DNA of 64,000 nt from Xenorhabdus ishibashii. Lineage in GTDB: Bacteria; Pseudomonadota; Gammaproteobacteria; Enterobacterales; Enterobacteriaceae. How positions within the stretch are numbered: the stretch's first letter is position 1; each line of letters opens with the position of its first letter. A program made the position numbers and the translations under genes. The stretch lies in contig NZ_NJAK01000002.1 in assembly GCF_002632755.1 (NCBI RefSeq), positions 31,200 to 95,199 on the forward strand. The letters run 5' to 3'. Shown in pieces: positions 1-7,361 of this stretch. The notes beneath the pieces were generated by a model, which was given only the letters and a program-made list of their open reading frames with translations, was not told the origin of the DNA and did no database searches.

Positions 1-94
1 AAATGGTGGCTTTAAGGTGCAAGGCATGAAGCACAACGGCTCACCCCGTAAGTATTATGTGCTGATGTATTCCACTGATGAAATAGAAGAATAA
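1..94 (+). CDS. C-terminal end of a probable satellite replication protein (partial)
   Basis: An open frame enters from the left edge and ends at a TAA at 92-94, giving about 30 residues that finish with YYVLMYSTDEIEE. The fragment is too short to identify by itself. Position suggests the end of a primase-helicase (Pri-Rep / P4 alpha type) gene: it is followed directly by iteron-like repeats, as in phage satellites where the origin lies beside the replication gene, and then by satellite-type head genes. That role is inference from context; the rest of the gene lies outside the window. Confidence 0.4.
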   Translation, partial: NGGFKVQGMKHNGSPRKYYVLMYSTDEIEE

Positions 95-116
95 ATTCTC
101 TATACGCGTAAAACTG

Positions 117-491
117 ACCGACAACACCGACAAACCGACAACAGTAATATAAATATCTTATAAATCAATATACTAAAATGTTAAATGTTTGTCGGTACGT
201 TGTCGATTTGTCGTTTTCATTGGCGGACTTAAAACAAAGCACCTGCCAGAAGAAAAACTTTCTTTTTTTGGTAGGCAAAAGGATTCGGATAAATATGAAA
301 GAGTTTATAAGTAGCGTTGTCGGTTTTCGACAACAGGAAGTGATGTTTATCTACATGAAAGATAACAATAATATTGTAATTCTAGCGATATCAAAAAATT
401 GAGCGACAATTAACCGACAACGATTTAACAGTGTATCTAATTGATATTAAATTGTATTTTACCTCATTGTCGGTTTGTCGGTGTTGTCGGT
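117..491. repeat. TGTCGGT/ACCGACA iteron field, candidate replication origin or operator
   Basis: Nine exact copies of a heptamer are visible. ACCGACA occurs at 117, 126 and 134, then TGTCGGT at 190 and 319, ACCGACA at 413, and TGTCGGT at 469, 476 and 485; looser copies lie near 201 and 327. The outer copies form two tight triplets in opposite orientation, with 7-9 bp spacing, framing an AT-rich middle. This is typical of iterons bound by a replication initiator, or of a repressor operator array. A 74-codon frame overlaps it (178-402) but looks accidental. The nearby end of a probable replication gene favours an origin. Confidence 0.6.
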
Positions 492-527
492 AACTTTTCA
501 CTATATATATACAAAAATGGAGAACAT

Positions 528-761
528 ATGTTAGATGCAACAACGATTGAAAGACAGGCAGCTAATTCAGCCGCGTACTGGATGGAAAGAGCAGTCAAAG
601 AAATAGATGCTTTGTTCGGTGAGGGGTATGCCAAACAGCACCCAGAGCTTATAGCCGCATTCATGAAGACAGCGGCACGGGATGAATTAGCGATGAACAT
701 TCGTGGGATAGCTGAAGCCTTAGAAACTTTCCAAGTAACCCTATTCAGAGAAGTAGAATAA
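528..761 (+). CDS. Small hypothetical satellite protein (77 aa)
   Basis: The frame is open further upstream, but the ATG at 528 is preferred because it has a GGAGA ribosome site at 519-523 and leaves the iteron repeats outside the gene. The product is soluble, helical and acidic toward its end (FREVE), with no motif I recognise. It lies 18 bp before the next small gene and probably shares its transcript. Its place between the replication gene and the head genes is where satellites carry small regulatory or interference genes, but nothing in the sequence shows its function. Confidence 0.7.
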   Translation: MLDATTIERQAANSAAYWMERAVKEIDALFGEGYAKQHPELIAAFMKTAARDELAMNIRGIAEALETFQVTLFREVE

Positions 762-779
762 TTATATAAGGGGAATATT

Positions 780-1040
780 ATGCCGATTACGCAAGAAGAT
801 ATCAGAGAACACTACGATTATTACGGTATTACGCAGTTAGACGATTTACATACAAGCGAGTACCGCCAGTTGGTCAATGGTCATGCTTTTTTCTTTCAGG
901 ATTCAGGTGGTAGTCTGCGCCACACATTTTCTGAGGAAATACTGGCAACCAATAAAGAGCAGTTAGATGTATTGATAGAACAATTACAGGCGTTCAGAGA
1001 AATCATGAACGACGCGCCGGATTGGATGAGTGAAAAATAA
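780..1040 (+). CDS. Small hypothetical satellite protein (86 aa)
   Basis: The ATG at 780 is preceded by AAGGGGAA at a good distance. The protein is acidic and likely helical in its second half (a leucine/glutamine-rich stretch ending at a DW pair), without recognisable motifs. It is the last gene before a rho-independent terminator at 1086-1112, so with the 77-residue gene upstream it forms a short early transcript separated from the capsid operon. Function is unknown. Confidence 0.7.
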   Translation: MPITQEDIREHYDYYGITQLDDLHTSEYRQLVNGHAFFFQDSGGSLRHTFSEEILATNKEQLDVLIEQLQAFREIMNDAPDWMSEK

Positions 1041-1085
1041 AAGTAAAGATTTGTAAATATCCCGTCCTCATGTTTCCCCTTGTTT

Positions 1086-1112
1086 AGACCTCCTATCACG
1101 AGGTCTTTTTTA
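1086..1112 (+). terminator. Rho-independent terminator closing the small-gene pair
   Basis: AGACCTC (1086-1092) pairs with GAGGTCT (1100-1106) around a 7-nt loop and runs into a T-rich tract. It separates the two small upstream genes from the capsid leader. Confidence 0.85.
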
Positions 1113-1147
1113 TTATTTTTCATGGTGTTAAATAGTGATTGCTGAAC

Positions 1148-1265
1148 CATGTAGGCACGTCCTGACTTCAATTGCTCTGTAGCAAGTCCTCAAAGGCGGT
1201 AGTGCTAACCCGCTACCGCTTCCTCAAACCTGCATGACAGCGAACCCTTAACCTACATGCAGAGG
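1148..1265 (+). promoter_or_regulatory. Structured leader of the satellite capsid gene
   Basis: This untranslated stretch holds several stems: TTGCT/AGCAA (1172-1185), GCGGTAG/CTACCGC (1196-1219) and CTGCATG/CATGCAG (1230-1262). In addition CATGTAGG at 1148-1155 is complementary to CCTACATG at 1252-1259, which overlaps the 3' arm of the last stem, so the two pairings exclude each other. The capsid ribosome site (AGAGG, 1261-1265) lies at the edge of these alternatives. A switchable leader controlling capsid translation is a reasonable inference; no known riboswitch class is recognised. Confidence 0.45.
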
Positions 1266-1269
1266 CACC

Positions 1270-2424
1270 ATGAAGAAATTACTCGAATTACGCCAGCAAA
1301 AAGCCGATTTAACCCAGCAGATGCGTTCTCTTCTCACCAAAGCCGAAGACGAAAAGCGCTCTCTTAATGCCGATGAAGCTAAACAGTTTGACGAGCTGCG
1401 CAGTCAGTCCGGTGCCCTGAATGCAGAAATCGCCCGTTATGAGGCTTTATCGGATGAAGAGCGAAATCAGGCCAAGAACCAGCCCGCCAGTAAAACACTC
1501 AGCAATGATGAACTGCGTCACTATATCGTGACCGGAGAAACCCGCACCTTGTCTACGAGCGTACCCTCCGAAGGTGGCTATACCGTTATCCCTGAGCTGA
1601 ATAAACAGATCATGCAGCAACTGGCTGATGAGTCGGTTATGCGCCGGATTTGTACGATTAAGACCACGCGTAGTAATGAGTATAAACAGCTTGTTTCGGT
1701 CGGGGGTGCAGCCGTCGCCCACGGGGAAGAAGGCAAGGCACGCAGTGAGACAGCCACACCGACGATGGAAGAAGTCAGCATCAAGCTGTTTCCGATTTAT
1801 GCCTACCCTAAGACTACCCAAGAAATCATCGATTTTAGCGATGTCGATATTTTAGGCTGGTTAACCTCAGAAATTGCAGATACGTTTGTTGATACCGAAG
1901 AAACCGATCTTGTGAGTGGTGACGGCAGCAAGAAAGCGAAAGGCTTCCTGTCTTATCCTCGTGATACCCAAGCCGATAAAGCCCGTGCGTTCGGTACGTT
2001 GCAAAAGCTGGAAGTTGCCAAACTGGAAGCCGATAGCCTGATTGACCTGAAATTCCTGCTCAGGAACAAATACCGTAAAAATGCGGTGTGGGTGATGAAC
2101 TCCACGACGGCTGCCAAAGTGCAGAAGCTGAAAAACGGCAACGGTGATTACATCTGGCGCGAACGTCTGCAAGCAGGTGATCCTGATATGTTACTGGGCT
2201 TGCCTGTCCATTATCTCGAATTTATGCCGGATGATGCTATCGGTCTGGGTGACTTCAAACGCGGTTACTTCATCGTTGACCATGATACCGGCACACGCAC
2301 CCGTCCTGACAATATCACCGAACCGGGGTACTACAAGGTACACACGGATAAATATTTGGGTGGTGGTCTGGTGGATTCCAACGCAATCAAAGTGCTCGAA
2401 ATCAAAGGCACGAAAGCGGGTTAA
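1270..2424 (+). CDS. Major capsid protein, HK97 fold (satellite set)
   Basis: This 384-residue protein has the two-part layout of HK97-family capsid precursors. A charged coiled-coil scaffolding (delta) domain fills about residues 1-85, then after a linker the capsid core begins with SVPSEGGYTVIPELNK, typical of the family. Length is normal. It assembles into the procapsid shell and is matured by the protease encoded next. The start is set by AGAGG at 1261-1265. It heads a head/packaging operon in the order capsid-protease-portal-connector-HNH-terS-terL, which is characteristic of capsid-forming satellites and opposite to normal HK97-like phages. It is clearly different from the second capsid at 11379-12587. 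Confidence 0.93.
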   Translation: MKKLLELRQQKADLTQQMRSLLTKAEDEKRSLNADEAKQFDELRSQSGALNAEIARYEALSDEERNQAKNQPASKTLSNDELRHYIVTGETRTLSTSVPSEGGYTVIPELNKQIMQQLADESVMRRICTIKTTRSNEYKQLVSVGGAAVAHGEEGKARSETATPTMEEVSIKLFPIYAYPKTTQEIIDFSDVDILGWLTSEIADTFVDTEETDLVSGDGSKKAKGFLSYPRDTQADKARAFGTLQKLEVAKLEADSLIDLKFLLRNKYRKNAVWVMNSTTAAKVQKLKNGNGDYIWRERLQAGDPDMLLGLPVHYLEFMPDDAIGLGDFKRGYFIVDHDTGTRTRPDNITEPGYYKVHTDKYLGGGLVDSNAIKVLEIKGTKAG

Positions 2425-2430
2425 CGATAA

Positions 2431-2448
2431 GGGGCACTGCGCCCCTTT
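2431..2448 (+). terminator. Hairpin after the capsid gene
   Basis: GGGGC (2431-2435) pairs with GCCCC (2441-2445), followed by only TTT. It is a weak terminator or mRNA-processing hairpin. Capsid genes commonly have such a stem downstream, letting the shell protein be made in excess over the protease. Confidence 0.5.
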
Positions 2449-2466
2449 GTAGTCTGGAGTCTACCA

Positions 2467-3015
2467 ATGAAAAATGATTTTGAAATCCGCACCGCTTCCC
2501 TGTCTGCCAGTGATAAGAAACTGACCGGTTATGTCATTAAGTGGAACAGCCGATCACAAGTTTTGTGGGATGAGTTTGTCGAGCAGTTCGCCCCGAATGC
2601 GTTTAGCACCAGCTTAACGGCGGGTACAGATGTCAGGGCGCTTTATGAACATGATCACATGAACCTGTTAGGCCGTACTACGTCTGGTACATTGCAGCTT
2701 GCCGAAGATGCCACCGGATTACGCTTTGAGTTAACCCCGCCTGATACCCAATTAGGGCGTGATGTACTGGCACTAGTTGAACGGGGTGATATTTCCGGTA
2801 TGTCTTTTGGCTTTCGAGCTATCAAAGATCAGTGGGATGTGGGTCAGGAGCCTTATCTGAGAACCGTTTTAGAAGCGGAACTACGGGAAATCACTGTCAC
2901 CAGTTTACCCGCCTACCCTGAAAGCGGTGTTGAGATTGCCAAGCGTTCGCTGAATAGGGTTAAGCCTAACAATGTTGATTTGCGTCATTACTGGCTGCAA
3001 CTGTCCGAGGTGTAA
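2467..3015 (+). CDS. Prohead maturation protease, HK97 type (satellite set)
   Basis: A 182-residue serine protease of the prohead-protease/assemblin fold. Family landmarks are visible: a catalytic-type His in ALYEHDHMNLLGR (about residues 58-70), a Ser in GDISGMSFGFRA (about 104-115) and the ITVTSLPAYPES strand. It cleaves the delta domain from the capsid precursor during maturation and then digests itself. It lies 42 bp after capsid and ends 2 bp before the portal start, so the three are co-transcribed. The capsid-then-protease order is the reverse of HK97. Confidence 0.9.
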   Translation: MKNDFEIRTASLSASDKKLTGYVIKWNSRSQVLWDEFVEQFAPNAFSTSLTAGTDVRALYEHDHMNLLGRTTSGTLQLAEDATGLRFELTPPDTQLGRDVLALVERGDISGMSFGFRAIKDQWDVGQEPYLRTVLEAELREITVTSLPAYPESGVEIAKRSLNRVKPNNVDLRHYWLQLSEV

Positions 3016-3017
3016 CT

Positions 3018-4223
3018 ATGTGGCCTTTTAAGCGTAAAGCCGCTGAGACTCGCAGTGTCAGTATTGATGAGTTTCTTTCTCTGGCAGGTATATCTAACAC
3101 CAAATCAGGCGAGCATGTTTCACCGTCTACAGCCGAAGGCTTACCCGCCGTGATGAATGCTGTCACGGTGATTAGTGAAGCCGTGGCGACCATGCCTTGC
3201 TATCTCTATCGGGTTCAGCACCAGAACGGCAAGGAGTCCCGCGAATGGCTCAGTGATCACCCCGTGGATTATTTGCTCAATGAATACCCGAATGACTGCC
3301 AGACGCCTTTTCAGTTTAAGCGAACCCTGATGCGTCATTGCTTACTCAATGGTAATGCGTATGCAGTCATAGTCTGGGGAAAAGACGGACAGCCACAATC
3401 GTTGCACCCTTACCCACCGTCAGCGGTTGTGCCGCAACGATTATCGGATCACCGCTTTGCTTACACCATTACCGAACCTTATAGCGGCAAGGTCAAAACC
3501 TACCTACAAGAAGAAGTATTGCATTTGCGTTATGCCACCGAAGATGGCTTTTTGGGGCGTTCGCCAGTCACCATCTGCCGTGAAACACTGGGTTTGGGGC
3601 TGGCACAACAGCGCCACGGTGCCAGCATAATGAAAGAGGGCATGATGGCAGCGGGCGTGATTAAAGCCGCTGACTGGCTGGATGGCATCAAGGGCAATAA
3701 GGCACTGGAAGCCCTCGAACGTTATAAGGGCGCTCGCAATGCAGGGAAAACGCCCATTCTTGAGGGGGGGATGGAATACCAACAGTTAGGCATGAGCAAC
3801 CAAGATGCGGAATGGCTGGCCTCTCGTCGCTTCACGATTGAAGATATTGCCCGTATGTTCAATGTCAGCCCGATCTTCCTGCAAGAGTATTCGAACAGTA
3901 CCTACAGTAATTTTAGCGAAGCATCACGCGCTTTTCTGACGATCACCATGCGCCCGTGGCTGGCTAACTTTGAGCAGCAAATCAAGTCCGCCTTGCTGAT
4001 GAACTCACCAAAACGAGGCATTCGCTACCAAGTTGAATTTGACACAGCCGATCTACTGCGAGCCAATCCGAAAGAACGCTTTCAGAGCTACGAGACGGCG
4101 ATTAAATCCGGTGTGATGTGCCCGAATGAAGCCCGTGAACGCGAGGGATTATCCCCCGTGATGGTGGCGATGAGTTTAGCCAGGCATGGAAGCAAGAGGT
4201 CAGTATTAAAAAAACAGAGGTGA
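3018..4223 (+). CDS. Portal protein, HK97 gp3-like (satellite set)
   Basis: This 401-residue protein matches the HK97-type portal family. It has an N-terminal segment with AVTVISEAVATMPCYLY, a central region with LGLAQQRHGASIM, and the FTIEDIARMFNVSP / NSTYSNFSEASRAFL motifs typical of these portals. It forms the dodecameric DNA channel at one capsid vertex and docks terminase and the connector. It is tightly spaced between protease and connector genes. The C terminus ends in a basic tail (KRSVLKKQR) and looks a little shorter than usual. The homologous prophage portal at 9507-10733 is a separate, divergent copy. Confidence 0.92.
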   Translation: MWPFKRKAAETRSVSIDEFLSLAGISNTKSGEHVSPSTAEGLPAVMNAVTVISEAVATMPCYLYRVQHQNGKESREWLSDHPVDYLLNEYPNDCQTPFQFKRTLMRHCLLNGNAYAVIVWGKDGQPQSLHPYPPSAVVPQRLSDHRFAYTITEPYSGKVKTYLQEEVLHLRYATEDGFLGRSPVTICRETLGLGLAQQRHGASIMKEGMMAAGVIKAADWLDGIKGNKALEALERYKGARNAGKTPILEGGMEYQQLGMSNQDAEWLASRRFTIEDIARMFNVSPIFLQEYSNSTYSNFSEASRAFLTITMRPWLANFEQQIKSALLMNSPKRGIRYQVEFDTADLLRANPKERFQSYETAIKSGVMCPNEAREREGLSPVMVAMSLARHGSKRSVLKKQR

Positions 4224-4226
4224 AAG

Positions 4227-4529
4227 ATGAGTAACCCTCTCATAACATTGGACGAAATCAAACAACATTGCCGGATAGATGAAAGTGATACGTTAGAAGA
4301 TACCTTACTTCAAGGTTATGCCAATGCTGCCTTAGAAGTCTGCCAGCAACATATCGGCAAGCGCTTTGATGATGGCTTGGTATTCAGTCCGGCGATCAAA
4401 GTTGGCTGTTTACTTTATATCGGTTTACTGTATGAAACTCGTTCGATGGTGGCAGATAAGGAACTGAAAGAAATCCCGTTCACCATCAAATCATTATGGT
4501 CTGTCTATCGTGATGTAGGAGTCTACTGA
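4227..4529 (+). CDS. Head-tail connector protein, gp6-like (satellite set)
   Basis: A 100-residue protein of the phage gp6-like connector family: ITLDEIKQHCRIDESDTLEDTLL and a central LEVCQQHIGKRF helix are its usual landmarks. It forms the ring below the portal to which the tail joins. The gene starts 3 bp after the portal stop and its final base overlaps the HNH start, so it belongs to the same operon. In a tail-stealing satellite this is the part that must fit the helper's tail. The prophage has its own version at 12634-12930 with the same LQCRIDSDEEDPLL core. Confidence 0.85.
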   Translation: MSNPLITLDEIKQHCRIDESDTLEDTLLQGYANAALEVCQQHIGKRFDDGLVFSPAIKVGCLLYIGLLYETRSMVADKELKEIPFTIKSLWSVYRDVGVY

Positions 4530-4975
4530 TGCCGTGGCAACCGTTAAAGCGCTGTAGCTATCCCAATTGCCGTGAGCGGGTCAAGTCTGGTCGCTGTGAG
4601 CAGCACAAACGGGAAGCTAGACGACAACAGGACAGTAAACGAGGCTCAAGGCGTGAGCGAGGTTATACCCCTGCATGGGATAAATACCGTCTGCAATTCC
4701 TTAAGTCCAATCCGCTGTGTGTGCATTGTTTCAAGGTAGGTGTGTATGCCCCAGCGACGATTGTGGATCATATCATACCCATTGACGGTGGTAGTGATGT
4801 GCTGTTTTGGCCTGACTTCAATCACCAGCCGCTATGTAATAGCTGCCACAGTCGAAAGACCGTGACCACTGACCCAACAACGAAACAGCGGCGTAAGAAT
4901 GGGGAATATCGGGAACTGGAAGCAAAGGCAGCCCAGCGCAATAACTGGATTCATGAGTATAACCAAGATGCGTGA
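4529..4975 (+). CDS. HNH endonuclease of the packaging module
   Basis: A 148-residue HNH nuclease. The basic N terminus carries a zinc-type cysteine pair (CSYPNCRERVKSGRC). The ββα-metal core is visible as CVHC, then IVDHIIPIDGG with the catalytic-type DH, and LCNSCHSRKT with the second CxxC and final His. In cos-type HK97-like phages an HNH protein beside terminase is needed for specific cos cleavage with TerL. It overlaps the connector stop and lies just upstream of the small terminase, the usual position. Confidence 0.9.
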   Translation: MPWQPLKRCSYPNCRERVKSGRCEQHKREARRQQDSKRGSRRERGYTPAWDKYRLQFLKSNPLCVHCFKVGVYAPATIVDHIIPIDGGSDVLFWPDFNHQPLCNSCHSRKTVTTDPTTKQRRKNGEYRELEAKAAQRNNWIHEYNQDA

Positions 4976-5120
4976 AGATGAAGTGGATCAACTCCTTAAA
5001 GGGTTACTCAAGCACAGTGAACCTTACCGACAACAAAATCAGATTGCGCCTGAGAAACCCACAGCGAGGCGCAAGACACAGCGTGATAGGGAGCTAATGG
5101 AATGCTTCCGAAATCGCTAG
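4968..5120 (+). CDS. Small basic protein between HNH and terS (50 aa)
   Basis: Starting at the ATG at 4968, which overlaps the end of the HNH gene in another frame, this reads 50 residues rich in Lys/Arg/Gln (PTARRKTQRDRELMECF) to a stop at 5118-5120. An ATG at 4953 is an alternative start. No domain is recognised. The overlap suggests translational coupling to the nuclease. It may be a DNA-binding accessory, but that is a guess from charge alone. Confidence 0.5.
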   Translation: MREDEVDQLLKGLLKHSEPYRQQNQIAPEKPTARRKTQRDRELMECFRNR

Positions 5121-5129
5121 AGAAGCACT

Positions 5130-5248
5130 CAGAAGGGGGTGGGGTGTCAAAAATGACAAACGCCCTGCCTCATGGCACCACCCGCCCCTCGAATTTTTAT
5201 GCACGGCACTTTTTTCAATAGCAGTAACTTCATAGGAAACAATAGATT
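5130..5248. other. Candidate cos region between HNH and terS
   Basis: This gap combines a G-run (GGGGGTGGGGTG near 5135) with a C-rich segment (CACCACCCGCCCCTCG near 5175-5191), followed by an AT-rich tract and a TGCACGGCAC motif just before terS. Cos sites of HK97-like phages with HNH nucleases lie at this position. I cannot place the nick sites by eye. Confidence 0.3.
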
Positions 5249-5607
5249 ATGGCAAGAGCACCCAAACCCCCGTTTATTTAAATGAGATTGCCGCCGAGCA
5301 ATGGAAATCAAAAGCCAAAATCCTCAACGAACGGGAAGATCTCAGCCCAGCAGACTGGAACAACTTAGAACTCTATTGCGTTAACTATGCGATTTACCGT
5401 AAAGCCGTTGAAGACATTGAAGTGCGCGGGTTCGCAGTGGAAGGTTCACGCGGTGCAGCGACCAGTAACCCCTCACTGAAAGCGAAAGCCGATGCGGAAA
5501 AAATCATGATAAAAATGTCGTCATTGCTGGGCTTTGATCCGGTTTCCCGCCGCCGAAATCCGGTAGAAAGCGATGAACCCGACGATTTAGATGTGCTGAT
5601 GGCCTGA
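5249..5607 (+). pseudogene. Small terminase subunit, P27 family, frameshifted
   Basis: The ATG at 5249 (AGGAAAC upstream) starts a good small-terminase N terminus, MARAPKPP, but the frame stops after ten residues. One base out, the expected continuation VYLNEIAAEQWKSKA and the rest of a P27-type TerS run uninterrupted to the TGA at 5605-5607. The break lies at the C5 run at 5267-5271; one more C would restore a full protein of about 119 residues. TerS recognises the packaging site and loads TerL. Either the gene is broken, or the C tract is a sequencing error or slippage site. Confidence 0.8.
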
Positions 5608-5618
5608 GTGATACCCCG

Positions 5619-7280
5619 ATGAACGCATGGGAACAGTACGCTTTTGATATCAAAAACGGCAATATTCCGGCCTGTAAACGGGTAAAACAGGCCGTGAAAC
5701 GCTACTTTAACGACCTGAATAACCCGCTTTATATGTTCGATACCGAAGTTGTAGAACGTTTTGTGGGCTTTTCCCGTCTCTGCCCGCACGTCAAAGGCCA
5801 CTTGCGCGGTAAGCCGATTATGCTTGAACCGTGGCAACAGTTCGCCTTTGCGAATCTGTTCGGCTTCAAGGTTAAGGCCACCGGTCGCCGGAAATACCGC
5901 AGTGCTTATATTCAGGTGCCGCGCAAAAATGCCAAATCCACGGTAGCCGCGATACTGGCTAACTGGTTTCTGGTGATGGAGAACGGGCAGCAGGATATTT
6001 ACACCGCCGCCGTGAGTCGGGATCAGGCGCGTATTGTGTTTGATGATGCCCGCCAGATGTGCCTGCTTTCAAAACCACTCAAGAAGCGGGTATCTATCCA
6101 GCAACACAAAGTGACTTATACCAAGAGCAACAGCCTGTTAAAACCGTTGGCAGCCAAAGCCGCCACGATTGAGGGTACTAACCCCAGCCTTGCTATTGTC
6201 GATGAGTATCATTTGCACCCCGATAACGCGGTTTACTCTGCCCTTGAATTGGGGATGGGCGCCCGTCCCGAAGGCATTCTGTTTGCCATTACTACGGCAG
6301 GCAGTAACGTGATATCCGCCTGTAAACAGCACTATGATTATTGCTGTCAGATATTGGAGGGTGAAGAACAAAATGAATCCCTGTTTGCCCTGATCTACGA
6401 ACTGGACGACGAGAACGAGATTGATGATGAAGCCCTCTGGATAAAGGCTAATCCTAACCTGAATGTTTCCGTAGACAGTGATGCTTTGCACGACACAATC
6501 CAGAAAGCACGAGGCATTCCCTCGCAATGGACTGAGATGCTCACCAAACGCTTTAATATCTGGTGTCAGGGTGAAACGCCGTGGATGGGTGAAGGCGCAT
6601 GGAAAGACTGCCAGTCAGACTATGACGAAAACGACCTCAAAGGCTTGGAATGCTACGCTGGATTAGATTTATCTTCAACGGGGGATATCACCAGTATCTG
6701 TTACACGTTCCCCGTGGATAACGAACTGTTATTACTGACCCGCCATTACTTGCCGGAAGCCCAGCTACAGAACCCTGCTAATAAGAATCGGGCAGTGTAT
6801 CGCCAATGGGCACAAATGGGCTGGATACGTACCACGACCGGCGATTGTATTGATTATGACCGTATCCGTGATGACATTCTCAAGGATAGCCAGCACTTTG
6901 ATATCAAACTGGTGGGCTTTGACACATGGAACGCCACACACTTACGCACACAACTACAGGGTGCAGGGCTGGATGTTGAGCCGTTCCCGCAAACCTACAT
7001 GCGGTATAGTCCCGTAGCTAAATCCGCCGAAGTCTTTGTTAACCGCAAAATCATTCGTCACAATGGCGATCCGGTTCTCGCATGGGCGATGTCTAATGTC
7101 GTAATGGAGACAGACGCGAACGCCAATATCAAGCCGAACAAGAAGAAGTCCGCGAATAAAATAGACCCTGCAATTGCGTTTCTGATGAGTTTTGGTACAT
7201 GGCAGGCAGAGCATGAAGAGTTTGCTTTTAGTCTCAATGAGGAGCAGAAGCAGCGGCTGGCTGACTTTGACGGTATTTAG
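5619..7280 (+). CDS. Large terminase subunit, full length (satellite set)
   Basis: This 553-residue packaging motor is complete. The N-terminal ATPase has a Walker A variant VPRKNAKST (about residues 106-114) and Walker B LAIVDEYH (about 193-200). The C-terminal RNase H-like nuclease shows its acidic signature positions in GLDLSSTGDIT, GFDTWNATHL and DPAIAFLMS. It translocates DNA into the procapsid and cuts it at the packaging site. It starts 11 bp after the terS stop and ends the head operon. The resident prophage terL downstream keeps only its nuclease half, so this is the only complete terL in the window. Confidence 0.95.
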   Translation: MNAWEQYAFDIKNGNIPACKRVKQAVKRYFNDLNNPLYMFDTEVVERFVGFSRLCPHVKGHLRGKPIMLEPWQQFAFANLFGFKVKATGRRKYRSAYIQVPRKNAKSTVAAILANWFLVMENGQQDIYTAAVSRDQARIVFDDARQMCLLSKPLKKRVSIQQHKVTYTKSNSLLKPLAAKAATIEGTNPSLAIVDEYHLHPDNAVYSALELGMGARPEGILFAITTAGSNVISACKQHYDYCCQILEGEEQNESLFALIYELDDENEIDDEALWIKANPNLNVSVDSDALHDTIQKARGIPSQWTEMLTKRFNIWCQGETPWMGEGAWKDCQSDYDENDLKGLECYAGLDLSSTGDITSICYTFPVDNELLLLTRHYLPEAQLQNPANKNRAVYRQWAQMGWIRTTTGDCIDYDRIRDDILKDSQHFDIKLVGFDTWNATHLRTQLQGAGLDVEPFPQTYMRYSPVAKSAEVFVNRKIIRHNGDPVLAWAMSNVVMETDANANIKPNKKKSANKIDPAIAFLMSFGTWQAEHEEFAFSLNEEQKQRLADFDGI

Positions 7281-7302
7281 ATAACTTGTTGATTTTGCTT
7301 AT

Positions 7303-7321
7303 TTCCCGCACGATGCGGGAA
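7303..7321 (+). terminator. Perfect hairpin after terL
   Basis: TTCCCGCA (7303-7310) and TGCGGGAA (7314-7321) form an 8-bp stem with a 3-nt loop, 22 bp after the terL stop. The sequence after it is only moderately T-rich, so termination is plausible but not certain. It is also the first hairpin of the array that follows. Confidence 0.55.
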
Positions 7322-7361
7322 TTCTGGTTTTGTGACAGAATTAAGTGAAATCAAAGGGTTA

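Noticed and set aside
178..402. 74-codon frame within the iteron field
   Set aside because: No ribosome site, unnatural composition, and it runs through several iterons, so it is probably accidental.
117..491. CRISPR-like short repeats
   Set aside because: The repeats are 7 bp, irregularly spaced and in both orientations, which fits iterons, not CRISPR.
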